A stretch of 32,029 nucleotides of DNA from NCBI GenBank assembly GCA_944389215.1, contig CALXLN010000059.1, forward strand, positions 1 to 32,029. Reading direction: 5' to 3'. Below the pieces are notes generated by a model that was given only the letters and a program-made list of their open reading frames with translations, had not been told where the DNA came from and made no database searches. Position 1 is the first letter of the stretch; every line of letters begins with the position of its first letter. The position numbers and the translations under genes are program-made. Below, in pieces: positions 16,906 to 26,186 of the stretch. This stretch comes from an uncultured Opitutales bacterium (lineage in GTDB: Bacteria; Verrucomicrobiota; Verrucomicrobiia; Opitutales; Intestinicryptomonadaceae).

Positions 16906-17508
16906 ATGAATCTTGCAACTTTAGACCTCGAAGGCGTTCTCATTCCTGAGATATGGATTTCTTTTGCCGAAGCCGCCGGCATTCCGGAATTGCGCCGCAC
17001 AACCCGCGACGAGCCGGATTACGACAAGCTTATGCGCTATAGGCTCGATATTCTAGCCGACCGCGGGATAAAACTTTCCGACATATCCGCGGTCATAGAC
17101 ACGCTTGAGCCGCTCGAAGGAGCTCTGGATTTCATACGGTGGCTTCAATCTCGCACGCGCACGGTGATTTTATCTGATACGTTCGAACAGTTTGCCGCGC
17201 CGCTGATGGCAAAGCTTGGAAATCCTACTCTCTTCTGCCACGAGCTTGTAATCGACTCGCAAGGTTTTGTATCTGGCTACAAGCTTAGAATGCCCGACCA
17301 GAAGCGCAAAGCCGTCGAGGCGTTTAAAGGCTTAAACTTCAAGGTGATTTCGACGGGGGATTCGTATAACGACCTTTCCATGTTGCGGGCTGCCGATTGC
17401 GCGGTTTTGTATCGCCCGACCGACAAGTTTGCGGCGGAAAATTCTGACTTGCCCGTAGCGCGCGACTATGCGCAGCTGCGCGAGGCGTTTGAGCGCTTTA
17501 TGGATTGA
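16906..17508 (+). CDS. thrH: ThrH-type phosphoserine phosphatase / homoserine phosphotransferase
   Basis: The protein has 200 residues and closely resembles Pseudomonas ThrH along its whole length. It is a HAD-superfamily enzyme that dephosphorylates phosphoserine, the last step of serine synthesis, and can pass the phosphate to homoserine. HAD motifs: nucleophile Asp7 in DLEGVL (ThrH has Glu9 where most HAD phosphatases have Asp), Ser90 in ILSDTFEQF, basic Lys133/Arg134, and the metal-binding GDSYND at 151-156. The early segment [10 protein letters not shown] is also characteristic of ThrH as opposed to SerB. It sits between tolB and purM in a compact gene run and probably supplies serine; the context does not link it to Tol. 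Confidence 0.9.
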   Translation: MNLATLDLEGVLIPEIWISFAEAAGIPELRRTTRDEPDYDKLMRYRLDILADRGIKLSDISAVIDTLEPLEGALDFIRWLQSRTRTVILSDTFEQFAAPLMAKLGNPTLFCHELVIDSQGFVSGYKLRMPDQKRKAVEAFKGLNFKVISTGDSYNDLSMLRAADCAVLYRPTDKFAAENSDLPVARDYAQLREAFERFMD

Positions 17509-17564
17509 TTTTATTCAAAATATTCAACGCTGCTTTTTTATCCAACAAACAAGTTTTCTTATTT

Positions 17565-18767
17565 ATGGCATCCAAACAAAATACTGGAAGATACGCTGCC
17601 CGAGGGGTTTCAGCTGGCAAAGAGGAAGTCCATGCGGCGGTAGATAAACTCGACCAAGGGTTGTTCAAGGGGGCTTTTTGCAAGATTACCCAGGACTATT
17701 TGACCGGCTCCAAGTCGCGCTGCAACGTGATACACAGCGACGGCAGCGGGACAAAATCTATAATAGCCTATCTGCACTACAAAGAAACAGGCGACGCTTC
17801 CGTATTCCGCGGAATATCGCAAGATTCCATTGTGATGAATTTAGACGATCTTCTCTGCATAGGCGCGGCGGAACGCATATTGCTTTCAAACACTGTAAAC
17901 CGCAACGCAAAGAATTTTGGCGGGGCGGCTCTGGCGGAGCTAATATCCGGATCGGAGGCGTTTCTTGAGAAGCTCCGCAAGCTTGGGGTAAAGATATATT
18001 CCGGCGGCGGCGAGACTGCCGATGTCGGCGACCTTACCGGAGCGGTAGTGGTGGACAGTTGCGCTGTTGCCGTTATGCGCCGCGACAAAGTTATAACCGG
18101 CGAAGACATAAAGCCGGGGCTCGCCATTGTAGGGCTTTCGTCCGCCGGCAAGGCGGCATACGAAGACTTCGAAAACAGCGGCATAGGCTCAAACGGTTTG
18201 ACGAGCGCCCGCCACGATATGCTTTGCTCTTATTACGCCGAAACTTATCCCGAAACGTTCGACAAAAATACAGACAAGAAATTCGTCTATTGCGGTCCTT
18301 TCCGTCTGGACGACAAACTTGAAGGCTCCAATATGACAGTAGGCGAGGCTTTGCTTTCGCCCACGCGCACATATGCTCCTGTGATAATGAAGATAATAAA
18401 GAAGTATCCCGGTTTGATAAAGGGGCTTGTCCATTGCTCCGGCGGCGGGCAGACAAAGTGCCTTCGCTTCGGGAAGGGCGTCCACTTTGTCAAGGACAAT
18501 CTGATGGACGTTCCGCCGATATTTAAAGCCATACAGAAAGCCAGCCGCACTTCCGACAAGGAAATGTTCGAGGTTTACAATATGGGGCACAGGATGGAAG
18601 TTTACTGCAAGAAGTCCGACGCCAAAAAGGTTGTGGAAATATCTAAATCTTTCGGAATAGACGCGCAGGTAGTGGGATATACCGAAAAATCCGCGCGCGC
18701 CGACAAGAAAAACCACGTCAGCATTTTGTACAATTCAAAAACAATAGAATACGGTCCCAGGGACTGA
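17565..18767 (+). CDS. purM: Phosphoribosylformylglycinamidine cyclo-ligase
   Basis: The protein has 400 residues from ATG 17565. A longer frame starting with TTG at 17505 would overlap thrH and add 20 hydrophobic residues not seen in the family. PurM closes formylglycinamidine ribonucleotide to aminoimidazole ribonucleotide with ATP, in purine synthesis. Visible: the N-terminal [15 protein letters not shown], the ATP/metal loop HSDGSGTKS at 57-65, [17 protein letters not shown] near 97-113, [13 protein letters not shown] near 145-158, and the late [16 protein letters not shown] near 289-304. It is longer than the E. coli enzyme (about 345) and matches the roughly 390-400 residue form of Bacteroidota and relatives. 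The Cys-rich C-terminal part and NMGHRMEVY motif are part of that form. ychF starts 16 bases later. Confidence 0.88.
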   Translation: MASKQNTGRYAARGVSAGKEEVHAAVDKLDQGLFKGAFCKITQDYLTGSKSRCNVIHSDGSGTKSIIAYLHYKETGDASVFRGISQDSIVMNLDDLLCIGAAERILLSNTVNRNAKNFGGAALAELISGSEAFLEKLRKLGVKIYSGGGETADVGDLTGAVVVDSCAVAVMRRDKVITGEDIKPGLAIVGLSSAGKAAYEDFENSGIGSNGLTSARHDMLCSYYAETYPETFDKNTDKKFVYCGPFRLDDKLEGSNMTVGEALLSPTRTYAPVIMKIIKKYPGLIKGLVHCSGGGQTKCLRFGKGVHFVKDNLMDVPPIFKAIQKASRTSDKEMFEVYNMGHRMEVYCKKSDAKKVVEISKSFGIDAQVVGYTEKSARADKKNHVSILYNSKTIEYGPRD

Positions 18768-18783
18768 TTTTTAGATTAAAGAG

Positions 18784-19887
18784 ATGTTAAAAGCAGGCAT
18801 AGTAGGTTTGCCGAACGTAGGCAAGAGCACGCTCTTCAACGCGCTTACAAGAAGCAGAAAAGCGGAGGCTGCAAATTATCCGTTTTGCACGATAGAACCC
18901 AACATCGGCGTCGTGGAAGTTCCTGACGAGCGCCTTGCGCCGTTGGCGAAAATCGCGAAAACCCAAAAGATAATTCCGGCTGCGATAGAATTTGTGGACA
19001 TAGCCGGTCTCGTGGCAGGGGCAAGCAAGGGCGAGGGCTTGGGAAATAAGTTTCTAGCAAACATACGGGAAGTCGATGCTATTGTCCAGGTGGTCAGGTG
19101 CTTCGACAACGACGATATTCTCCATAGCGTCGGTTCCGTAGACCCTATACGCGATATCGATATAATTACAACCGAACTAGTCTTGAGCGACCTTCAAAGC
19201 TGCGAGAAACAGCTTGAAAACAACGTCCGCAAGGCGAAGGGCATGGACAAAGAGGCGATAAAAAACGTCGAGATGCTCAAGCGCATAATCGCCCACTTGA
19301 ATGAGAACAAGCCCGTTACGACGCTTCCGGATGTTTCCGATGAGGATGCGGAAAGAATAAAATCTTATTTTCTCCTGACTTCAAAGCCCGTAATTTACGC
19401 CTGCAACGTAGGCGAAGACGATATTTCCAATGGCGGGAACGCATATGTGGACAGAGTTCGCGAATTTGTGCGCGCGGCGCACGGGGCGGGAACTTGCGTT
19501 ATTTGCGCGCGTTTGGAAGAGGAGCTTTCATCCCTTTCTCCGGAGGAGGCTGCCGAGTACCTTGCGGAACTCGGTGTGAATGACAGCGGAGTATCTGCGC
19601 TGATTCGCGAGACGTACGACCTGCTGGGCTTGGCAAGCTACTTTACCGCCGGCGAGCCGGAAGTTCGCGCGTGGACATTTAAAAAGGGCATGACAGCCCC
19701 GCAATGCGCCGGCATAATACACACCGATTTTGAAAAGGGCTTTATAAAGGCAGAAGTGGTTTCGTACGAAGATTTGATTTCCGCCGGCAGCGTCGCCCAC
19801 GCAAGAGAGGCGGGCAAATACAGGCTTGAGGGGCGCGATTATATCTTTAAAGACGGCGATGTTGCCCTGTTTAGGTTCAACGTTTAA
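18784..19887 (+). CDS. ychF: Obg-like ribosome-binding ATPase YchF
   Basis: The protein has 367 residues, full length for the family. YchF/OLA1 is a universal P-loop ATPase of the Obg group that binds ribosomes. Walker A GLPNVGKST is at 8-16, and the DIAGLV switch region with ASKGEGLGNKFL is near 75-95. The NKxD-type specificity motif is replaced by CNVGE near 206-210, the known YchF change that favours ATP over GTP. A coiled-coil insert runs about 130-165, and a C-terminal TGS domain occupies about 283-367 (CAGIIHTDFEKGFIKAEV ... FKDGDVALFRFNV). It lies in the compact run: 16 bases after purM and only 3 bases before the resB start, so expression is probably shared with cytochrome c maturation genes. 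Confidence 0.95.
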   Translation: MLKAGIVGLPNVGKSTLFNALTRSRKAEAANYPFCTIEPNIGVVEVPDERLAPLAKIAKTQKIIPAAIEFVDIAGLVAGASKGEGLGNKFLANIREVDAIVQVVRCFDNDDILHSVGSVDPIRDIDIITTELVLSDLQSCEKQLENNVRKAKGMDKEAIKNVEMLKRIIAHLNENKPVTTLPDVSDEDAERIKSYFLLTSKPVIYACNVGEDDISNGGNAYVDRVREFVRAAHGAGTCVICARLEEELSSLSPEEAAEYLAELGVNDSGVSALIRETYDLLGLASYFTAGEPEVRAWTFKKGMTAPQCAGIIHTDFEKGFIKAEVVSYEDLISAGSVAHAREAGKYRLEGRDYIFKDGDVALFRFNV

Positions 19888-19890
19888 CTT

Positions 19891-20670
19891 ATGAAGTCCA
19901 GGCTGTTGAAAAGAGCTTATCTTTTTGCGTCTTCACCAAAGTTGACGTTGGCGATTTTAGTTTATTCCACATTTTTGCTTTTCGGCGCAACTCTTATGCA
20001 GCCGCAGATAGGCATTGCCGAAATGCAGAGCAGGTATGTGGAAAGTTTTATATTTTTGGCGTCTCCGTTTTTTTGGAGCGATTCGTTTTTGTCTGCGATA
20101 AAGCTCCCTCTTTTGGGCGGGGCGTTTGTGGGAACTCTGGCGGTTATAAATTTAATAGCCTCGTGCATGCGCTATGCAAAGTTCGGATTGCAGGGATTTG
20201 GAGTTTCCATAACCCACATGGCGATAGTCTTGTTAATCGTTTCCGGCGCGCTGCAGTATTTTATGCGGGTCGAAGGGCGCATAAGCTTGCGCGAGGGCGT
20301 CCCGACAAACCTCGTTTATATTGGCAGCGGCTCAAAAACCATCGCACTGCCTTTTTCAGTGAGGCTTAAAGAATTTAAGGACGAAAAATGGGCGGGCAGC
20401 AATATCGCCAAAGAGTATTCCAGCCAAATTTATTTTGAGCGCGGAGACAACCGCGAGGAAGTTGAAGTGTCGGTAAATTCTCCGGCGTCGTTCGGAGGAT
20501 GGACTTTTTATCAGATGTCGTACGGAGACGGCGGCAAGACAAGCATACTTGGGGTTGTCCGCAATCCGGCGCGGCTGCTGCCTTGGCTGTCGGTGGGCGC
20601 GACGTTCTTGGGAATGCTGGTTATATTTTTACCGCGCGCGGTTTTTAGGAGGCGCAATAATGAAAACTAG
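19891..20670 (+). CDS. resB: ResB-like cytochrome c biogenesis protein (system II)
   Basis: The protein has 259 residues, short for ResB/CcsB (often 400 or more). Membrane helices are seen at about 18-38, 70-92, 103-125 and, near the end, about 226-246. Between the third and fourth is a periplasmic region of about 95 residues with ISLREGV, SVRLKEFKDEKW, EVSVNSPASFGGWTFYQMSYGD, the typical ResB pattern. ResB and CcsA together move heme outward and attach it to apocytochrome c. The next gene, ccsA, starts 11 bases before this one ends, so the two are translationally coupled. The pair resembles the split form of the CcsBA fusion seen in other groups, with the boundary placed early. Confidence 0.83.
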   Translation: MKSRLLKRAYLFASSPKLTLAILVYSTFLLFGATLMQPQIGIAEMQSRYVESFIFLASPFFWSDSFLSAIKLPLLGGAFVGTLAVINLIASCMRYAKFGLQGFGVSITHMAIVLLIVSGALQYFMRVEGRISLREGVPTNLVYIGSGSKTIALPFSVRLKEFKDEKWAGSNIAKEYSSQIYFERGDNREEVEVSVNSPASFGGWTFYQMSYGDGGKTSILGVVRNPARLLPWLSVGATFLGMLVIFLPRAVFRRRNNEN

Positions 20671-22528
20671 AAAACTGGTTTTGCTCATTTCTATTGCCGT
20701 TTCCATGGCGGTTTTGTCGGCACCCATTGCCATAAATTCCATATTTTGGGGCGACGATCTCTTTGACGCGGTCTTTTCTGAAAGTTTGGGGGGGCTTCCT
20801 GTGTCAAAGGCTGGGCGCGTAATGCCGATGTCGAGCGCGGCTGCCGATGTTCTAAGGTCAGTCGGCGGTAAGTCTTCCGCCAAAATCGACGGAGAAAAAA
20901 TGTCGGCGACAAAATGGATTTGGAACTTGGCTGCGCATCCTGAAAAAATCGGTTCCGCCAAGATAATCCGCTCAGACAACAAAGATTGGGCAGCTCTTTT
21001 AAAAGCCGACGGCAGGTATTTTTCCTATAGCGAGATATTAAAAAATTACGAGTCTCTCTATAAGGCGGCGGTTTCGTCGGAAAAAACTCCGCGCTCAGAT
21101 GCCGCCGCCAGTATTTTAAACGCAGGCGCCGAATATTCTGTTGCCGAGAACGCTCTTGCCATCTGCTTTGAAGAGTCGATGGGGGCAGCCGATTCAATCC
21201 GCGCGTGGGGCAATGCCGTAGCCGACGCCGCAAAAGAACTCGCCGACGCCGACGCAAAAAAACGCGAACCCGACAATTCCAAGCTTGTAAAAGCCAGCGA
21301 CTATCTTTCAAGGCTAAGATATATAGCCGATTTTGAAAACGATTATTCAAATGCCGTTTTGCGGATAATACATTCAAGCAGCGGATTCAAGTCTGTAGCG
21401 CAAGCACTGCTCGAACGCCCGCCGAATCCGTCGTCGATGGAAACCGCCGAAGATTACGCAAAGCTGCGCGACGCAATTGCCTCTGGCGACAAGCCCGCTG
21501 CAAGAAAATGCCTCGGGGAATTAATATTGCATTTAAGGCAGTCGGGCGGGATAAATTTCTTTAAGCTGAAAGTCGAAAATTTCTTTAATCTTTCCGATCC
21601 GTTTTTGGGCGGATTTATTCTTTACACGCTAGCGGCAGCGGCATTTTCGGCTGGAATGGTCTTGCGCAAGTTTTCAGCGCCGCTAAGGGGCTCAGGGGCA
21701 GTTTTTTTATTAGTTGCGGTTGCCGTGCACATATTGGCGATAATTGCCCGAATGTACATACAAGGGCGCCCACCGGTTACTAATTTATATTCCTCGATTG
21801 TCTTTACAGGAGCTGCCGCAGCCGCGCTGGGATATGTGATGTACATAAAAAAAGCCATGCCGACTCTCGCTGTATCCGCAAGTTTCGCCGGATTCATATC
21901 TTTGCTGGTGGCTATGAATCTTCCGTACGGCGGGGATACGATGGGGCAAATGCGCGCGGTTTTAAATTCCAACTTTTGGCTTACATTGCATGTTGTAACC
22001 ATAATGATTGGATACTGCGGAGTGTTTCTTGCGGGATTTTCGGCGGCCTTCAGATTGGTTGCGAATATTTTTGAGCGCAATAAAGTTGAAGAACGAACTT
22101 CTTTGGCTGCGGGCAATGTTTACGCCATTCTTTGTTTTGCGCTTTTATTTTCTTTTGCGGGCACCATGTTGGGGGGAATCTGGGCCGATATGAGCTGGGG
22201 CAGATTTTGGGGCTGGGACCCGAAAGAAAACGGTGCTCTCATGATAGTGCTTTGGTGCGCTGCGGCAATTCACGCAAGAGTTATGAGAGTTGTCGGTGAT
22301 AAGACATTTCTTGCGCTTGCGGTATTTGGGAACATAATAGCCGCGTGGGCGTGGTTCGGCGTAAACCTAATGGGAGTCGGGCTGCATGCGTATGGGTTTA
22401 TCGACGGCGGATGGTTTTGGTTTTTTGTTTTTGTGATATCGCAGGCTGCTGTTATACCGTTGGCCTTTATAAAGAAAAAGAAATCGGCGATATCGCTTGA
22501 AGATGGAAAAAATACCGTTATAAAATAA
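20660..22528 (+). CDS. ccsA: CcsA/ResC-type cytochrome c assembly protein (system II heme exporter)
   Basis: The protein has 622 residues from ATG 20660, which has AGGAGG upstream; a TTG-led extension at 20549 lies inside resB and is rejected. The N-terminus has one membrane helix (about 7-28), then about 285 residues outside the membrane, including the GRVMPMSSAAADVLRSVGGK segment known from long CcsA-type proteins. From about residue 317 come roughly eight membrane helices of the cytochrome c assembly domain. The heme-handling WWD motif reads WGRFWGWDPKE at about 513-523, and conserved His are seen in LHVVTIMIGY, AIHARV and GLHAYGF. The N-terminal domain resembles the C-terminal half of the ResB part in CcsBA fusions. 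It overlaps resB by 11 bases and is followed after 4 bases by a small lipoprotein gene. Confidence 0.9.
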   Translation: MKTRKLVLLISIAVSMAVLSAPIAINSIFWGDDLFDAVFSESLGGLPVSKAGRVMPMSSAAADVLRSVGGKSSAKIDGEKMSATKWIWNLAAHPEKIGSAKIIRSDNKDWAALLKADGRYFSYSEILKNYESLYKAAVSSEKTPRSDAAASILNAGAEYSVAENALAICFEESMGAADSIRAWGNAVADAAKELADADAKKREPDNSKLVKASDYLSRLRYIADFENDYSNAVLRIIHSSSGFKSVAQALLERPPNPSSMETAEDYAKLRDAIASGDKPAARKCLGELILHLRQSGGINFFKLKVENFFNLSDPFLGGFILYTLAAAAFSAGMVLRKFSAPLRGSGAVFLLVAVAVHILAIIARMYIQGRPPVTNLYSSIVFTGAAAAALGYVMYIKKAMPTLAVSASFAGFISLLVAMNLPYGGDTMGQMRAVLNSNFWLTLHVVTIMIGYCGVFLAGFSAAFRLVANIFERNKVEERTSLAAGNVYAILCFALLFSFAGTMLGGIWADMSWGRFWGWDPKENGALMIVLWCAAAIHARVMRVVGDKTFLALAVFGNIIAAWAWFGVNLMGVGLHAYGFIDGGWFWFFVFVISQAAVIPLAFIKKKKSAISLEDGKNTVIK

Positions 22529-22532
22529 TGCC

Positions 22533-22919
22533 ATGAAAACGTTGAAATATCTTTTGTTTTTAATCTTTTGCCTATCAACAGTCGCATGCACCACGAGAAC
22601 AGCCGAAATGAGCTATTCGTTGGGCGAACGCGGCAAATACAATACTGCGTTGAGTTTTTCGGCGGATAAGGCGCGTCTGACTTCCGCGACTCTAAGCGCG
22701 CTGTCAGAACGCGGATGGAATGTTTCTAAGCAGGGCGAGGTCATAAATGCAACTTTGTCCCGCGGAGGTGTCGACGCGAAACTTGCCATCACTGTATACG
22801 ATGGCTACATAAATATAAATTCAAAGGGATCCGTCGCGGACGATCGCCCGATAGTGCCTTTGCGTTGGATAGATATGCTTAAGAAATCAATCGCGGCTGA
22901 CTTGAGGCGAACAAGGTAG
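22533..22919 (+). CDS. Small lipoprotein, unknown function
   Basis: The protein has 128 residues with a lipoprotein signal; lipobox STVAC puts the lipid on Cys19. The mature part is about 110 residues: SYSLGERGKYNTALSFSADK, then alternating helix and strand, with SATLSALSERGWNVSK near 50-65 and VYDGYININSKG near 88-99, a fold like small alpha/beta lipoproteins of the periplasm. No family name is claimed; DUF3568-like proteins have a similar layout, but this is a guess. The start lies 4 bases after the ccsA stop, so it is the last gene of the tolB-thrH-purM-ychF-resB-ccsA run and may serve cytochrome or envelope assembly. Confidence 0.7.
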   Translation: MKTLKYLLFLIFCLSTVACTTRTAEMSYSLGERGKYNTALSFSADKARLTSATLSALSERGWNVSKQGEVINATLSRGGVDAKLAITVYDGYININSKGSVADDRPIVPLRWIDMLKKSIAADLRRTR

Positions 22920-22934
22920 TTTAGGGTAGTTTGT

Positions 22935-22983
22935 CCGAATCTCCGCGCGCAGCTGAGAGATTTTGGGCGGATAGATTTTTTTA
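22935..22983 (+). terminator. Possible terminator of the cytochrome c gene run
   Basis: TCCG at 22935-22938 with CGGA at 22969-22972, and AATCTC with GAGATT inside, form a broken stem followed by TAGATTTTTTT. The stem is interrupted, so confidence is moderate. Confidence 0.45.
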
Positions 22984-22992
22984 GGGCAATTT

Positions 22993-23020
22993 GCGCCGAG
23001 TCCGTTTAGAATCGGCGCAG
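22993..23020. other. Perfect 8 bp hairpin, intergenic
   Basis: TGCGCCGA (22993-23000) and TCGGCGCA (23013-23020) pair around a 12-base loop. No T run follows on either strand. The rest of the 22984-23347 gap shows no supported gene; another weak hairpin (GCTCC/GGAGC) lies at about 23227-23240. Confidence 0.4.
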
Positions 23021-23347
23021 GCACAGAAATTTATCTCGCGAAATATTGTATTTAGGCGCAAACGCAAGATTTGAAAACTTTGCCTGCCCGGGCAAATTTG
23101 CGCGTGCTTGCGGTCTCTTCAATTCCCGCAGCTTCGGCGAATTGCCGAATATTTGAAATTTTTTAGTTGCGATTGTTGGTATTGCAGCCCTTGCCGTTGT
23201 GCGGCATGCTAAAAACAAAGTTCGGGCTCCGCATGGAGCGGAAGACAATTATAAGACTTGCCGGTTTGCGGAAAATGAAAAATTTCACATAAAGATTGCG
23301 CCGTAATATTCCAATATTTTTTAGGTTGATTGCTCGGCTTGGGTAAA

Positions 23348-24658
23348 TCACGGACGCTGGTTGGCTATCTGGTAAAATTTTTTTGAACTTGCCGCCTTGG
23401 CATTGAGAATGTCGGACTCTTTCACTTTTGCGACACATATTTGGCGCTTGCCGTATCGCGAATGGTCGTAGCATATGTAAATGTCTCCGTTTTCGTCTTG
23501 GGAGGCGTCGGGATACGACACATCGCTTCTGCCGTCTATTTCCAAGCCGCCCACCCACGTCTTTCCGTCGTCCTTGGAAATATACGCCATTATTTTCTTG
23601 CGCGGGTATGTGCGCAGATTTTCGGGCCCGCGCGGCTTTCCCGCCATCCATTGTGCGTCGTCGGCGTCGTTCTTCACCAGAAGCAGATGGCCGGATTTCA
23701 ATCTGCTGATGTGGAATCTGGAGCCGCAGTGCGGAATTGCCGAGGCCTTTATTTCTCCGAACGTCTTTCCGCCGTCGTTTGAAAATGTTTCAAGGATTCC
23801 GTCATTGCCGTAGGTTATTTGCAAGGCGCTTTTCGAACCTTGCCTTGCGACTGTCCAGTCCGGTTGCGTGCGGGAAAGCAGCCAAATCGTGCCGTCGAGC
23901 TTTTCAATAAACATATGTTCGGTAAAGGGCACAAATGGTATTTTTACACGATTTACAAGCTCTAGATTTTTAGCGCCGAAATCCGAGGTATAAAGCAGGG
24001 CGCCTTCTTTTGCTGATGCGAGGTCGTTGATGTTTTCCATCTGAAATTTGCAGACGGGATAAGCCCATTTCCCATTCTTTAAAACAATGGGCTTGTTCAT
24101 CATTACGCCGTCGCATAGGCGGCGCGGATTCGACCATGACGGTTTTTCGCCTTCCGGATTTCGGCACACGCTGTACCATACTCCGCCTTTTCTGTCCCAT
24201 TGCCCCTGGTTGCCGGGGTCTTTGCTCCACAGCCATCCTTTGTTAATGTATTCTCCTCCCGATTGCGCCCAAAATAGCCATATGGAATCGTCGGGCGCCC
24301 TCCAAAGGCAGGGATCGAAAAGTCTTACCTCTTCCATATGCGGCGAACGCACAACCATATCCACTTTATTTTTCCATTTATTTCCGTCCCCGTAGGCCAC
24401 CATGATGTAATTTCCGGGACATTCTGTTTTAGCGTTGCCATACCACGCAAGGAATACTCTTTTGCCGGATTTGCTTGCGGCTATGCTTGGAATTCCCTGG
24501 AACAGTTTCGTTCCGGCTGCAAGCTCGCCGCGCGCCTCTATCATTTCAGCCGCAGCCATTGCAGGGCTTTCTTGTGCTGACTGAAAACTCTTGCAGGAAC
24601 AGAATAAGGCTGGCAATGCAAATGCTAGAAAAAAGCGGATAACGGAAAGCGCATTCAT
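23348..24658 (-). CDS. Exported lipoprotein of the sialidase/BNR-repeat superfamily
   Basis: The protein has 436 residues with a lipoprotein-like signal ending LFCSC (lipidated Cys22). The rest is a six-blade sialidase-type propeller: IPSIAASKSGKRVFLAWYG near 56-74, a second blade with DPCLWRAPDDSIWLFWAQSGG near 115-135, and Asp-box-like motifs SNDGGKTFGE near 296 and SKDDGKTW near 364. GH33 sialidases release sialic acid from glycans, and many BNR proteins of this shape are sialidases. The last blades carry YPDASQDENGDIYICYDHSRYGKRQI, typical of exo-alpha-sialidase-like proteins in Verrucomicrobiota and Planctomycetota. I could not place the full Arg triad with certainty, so activity is inferred. 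It lies on the minus strand with the OGG-like and second sialidase genes upstream. Confidence 0.75.
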   Translation of the reverse strand: MNALSVIRFFLAFALPALFCSCKSFQSAQESPAMAAAEMIEARGELAAGTKLFQGIPSIAASKSGKRVFLAWYGNAKTECPGNYIMVAYGDGNKWKNKVDMVVRSPHMEEVRLFDPCLWRAPDDSIWLFWAQSGGEYINKGWLWSKDPGNQGQWDRKGGVWYSVCRNPEGEKPSWSNPRRLCDGVMMNKPIVLKNGKWAYPVCKFQMENINDLASAKEGALLYTSDFGAKNLELVNRVKIPFVPFTEHMFIEKLDGTIWLLSRTQPDWTVARQGSKSALQITYGNDGILETFSNDGGKTFGEIKASAIPHCGSRFHISRLKSGHLLLVKNDADDAQWMAGKPRGPENLRTYPRKKIMAYISKDDGKTWVGGLEIDGRSDVSYPDASQDENGDIYICYDHSRYGKRQICVAKVKESDILNAKAASSKKFYQIANQRP

Positions 24659-24882
24659 TTAAAAATTATAAACTTTAACCGCGCAGCCCATCAAGAAAAT
24701 TGTTGGCTTTGCAAGCTTCGTTCGGGCTTGTTTTCAATTCGGAGCAAACGAGTCTTTGCCATGCGGGAAAAATTGCGGAAGGATTGTTTGTCTTTTTATC
24801 CTAACGCATCTGGGCATCCGGCTTTGCCTGTTGCGCTGTTTGCGGTTTTTATTGCGGCAGGGCGCCGCAATTTGCAGGCGTT
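24659..24882. other. Intergenic region with one hairpin
   Basis: No gene is supported. A 7 bp stem TTGCGGC/GCCGCAA (24852-24870) lies 13 bases after the end of the OGG-like gene and could be part of a weak terminator. Confidence 0.3.
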
Positions 24883-25734
24883 TTAATATCCGTCCATAAA
24901 TAGAACCATTCCGGCTCCCCATACATCCCATTCTTTGGCTATAGTTGTTCTTTTTGAAGTATCATAGAATGGCATAGGCGGATACCCGCAGGACGGAGTG
25001 TTTAAGATGTCGACGATTTCACGGACTAATTGGCTCCCCCAGAAATGGGATTCCCAAGTTGTAAGCTGGTTTTTTTTAGGTGTAAAATTTTTAAAGATTC
25101 GCATTCCGGTTCGAGTTCCTCCGCGCCCGGATGTCGTCAAGTACGAGGCGGAAAATTCTAATTTTCCGGCGATATTTTTCCAAATACTTGGAGTTGTTCC
25201 AAGCATATCCAATCTATGTATAATTGACGTGGACATTCTCGAATCCCAAATAGACTGGTGCGCAGTTGGCGGATTGCAATCGCCCATGCTCGCAAGCGCC
25301 GCGACTTTTGTCCAACCGCTATTCATGGGGATATTGCCTGCAACTTTTTGTCCTTGCGATTTCAATATCACTGATTTTGCCAAGGAGAATTTGTAATGCT
25401 TCTTTTGCAAGCCTCCCCAGACGATTGTTTGCATTGCGCCCAATTCGGGATTTTGGGATGATAAATTTTTTATTATGGGGGCTATGTCGCTTCTAATATT
25501 CTCAAAGGCAGGAGCCGGCACGGCTTTGGCGTAGGAGAACTGCTTGATTCTTTCGTTCCAGCCTTTGACAGTTGGAAATATTGGACTCCAATTATATTCA
25601 ATGCGCTTGTTTTTTTTATTCTTTCTGCCTACGGCAAATTCGTCTTTTTGAATCCAATCGACTAGCGCCTTTAGGATTTCGGTCCTGCTGGATCTGTCGG
25701 TTAATTTGGGAGCGTTGTTAATGTTTGGAAGCAT
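24883..25734 (-). CDS. OGG-like / HhH-GPD-like protein, unknown function
   Basis: The protein has 283 residues from ATG 25734. A TTG-led frame to 25788 is longer but contains the TATAAT box (25761-25756), so the ATG is preferred. The middle region, about residues 90-180, has TIVWGGLQKKHYKF, then NSGWTKVAALASMGDCNPP and SIWDSRMSTSIIHRL. The order W-T-K-V ... (P) ... I-W-D-S-R resembles HhH-GPD-like DNA glycosylase relatives, where the phrase is like S-K-x-L-x-F-x-x-P-x-x-x-x-I-W-D-S-R-V-A. These OGG-like proteins are mostly uncharacterised and are often found in accessory DNA. No catalytic Lys/Asp pair can be assigned with confidence. It stands alone between two sialidase-type genes with long gaps on both sides, which suggests insertion. 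Fold and function are a tentative guess. Confidence 0.6.
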   Translation of the reverse strand: MLPNINNAPKLTDRSSRTEILKALVDWIQKDEFAVGRKNKKNKRIEYNWSPIFPTVKGWNERIKQFSYAKAVPAPAFENIRSDIAPIIKNLSSQNPELGAMQTIVWGGLQKKHYKFSLAKSVILKSQGQKVAGNIPMNSGWTKVAALASMGDCNPPTAHQSIWDSRMSTSIIHRLDMLGTTPSIWKNIAGKLEFSASYLTTSGRGGTRTGMRIFKNFTPKKNQLTTWESHFWGSQLVREIVDILNTPSCGYPPMPFYDTSKRTTIAKEWDVWGAGMVLFMDGY

Positions 25735-25755
25735 TGGATATGATTTATATTTTCT

Positions 25756-25761
25756 ATTATA
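25756..25761 (-). promoter_or_regulatory. Perfect -10 box before the OGG-like gene
   Basis: TATAAT on the minus strand, 21 bases before ATG 25734. No convincing -35 box is seen at the normal distance. The box supports the ATG over the longer TTG start. Confidence 0.45.
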
Positions 25762-26186
25762 CAAAAAAGGGTTTCGTTTGTCGCACAATGTATATTATCT
25801 CTAATTTTAAAAGCATCGGTTTGGCGGAAATTGACCATAAAAAATAGCAGATTTTTTATGCGCAGGATATTTGGGGGCTAATTCCGCAGAGATGGAATTG
25901 CCGCAAATAATAAATTTTATTTCGGCTCTTTTTTACTGAATAAAAAAACGCAGCAACGAAAACGCAATGCCTTTCAAATATTTTTTGAAATATTTTACCC
26001 AGATTGCTCTCCCAATATTTGTTGTTTATCGAATTGATATGGCTGTCTTGCTCTAGTCAGTATGTGCATTCTCCGATTTCCGCAGGCGCGAAACTGAATT
26101 GAAAATCAAAAAGTTTCTTTGCCCGATTGCAAAAATCAGAGTGAGAAAATTAAAGAGTTCCGCGCGCGGCGCGAGAAAAATATAAA
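25762..26186. other. Intergenic region between the OGG-like and sialidase genes
   Basis: About 420 A+T-rich bases without a supported gene. It contains a palindromic TTTCAAA/TTTGAAA pair at about 25973-25990. It looks like insertion debris, not a coding region. Confidence 0.35.

Noticed and set aside
20549-20659. Longer CcsA start inside resB
   Set aside because: It would overlap resB by over 100 bases, and the ATG at 20660 has AGGAGG upstream and a proper membrane helix after it.
23163-23651. Basic minus-strand frame at the sialidase end
   Set aside because: It is an Arg-rich shadow of the sialidase frame that runs into the intergenic region without coding character.
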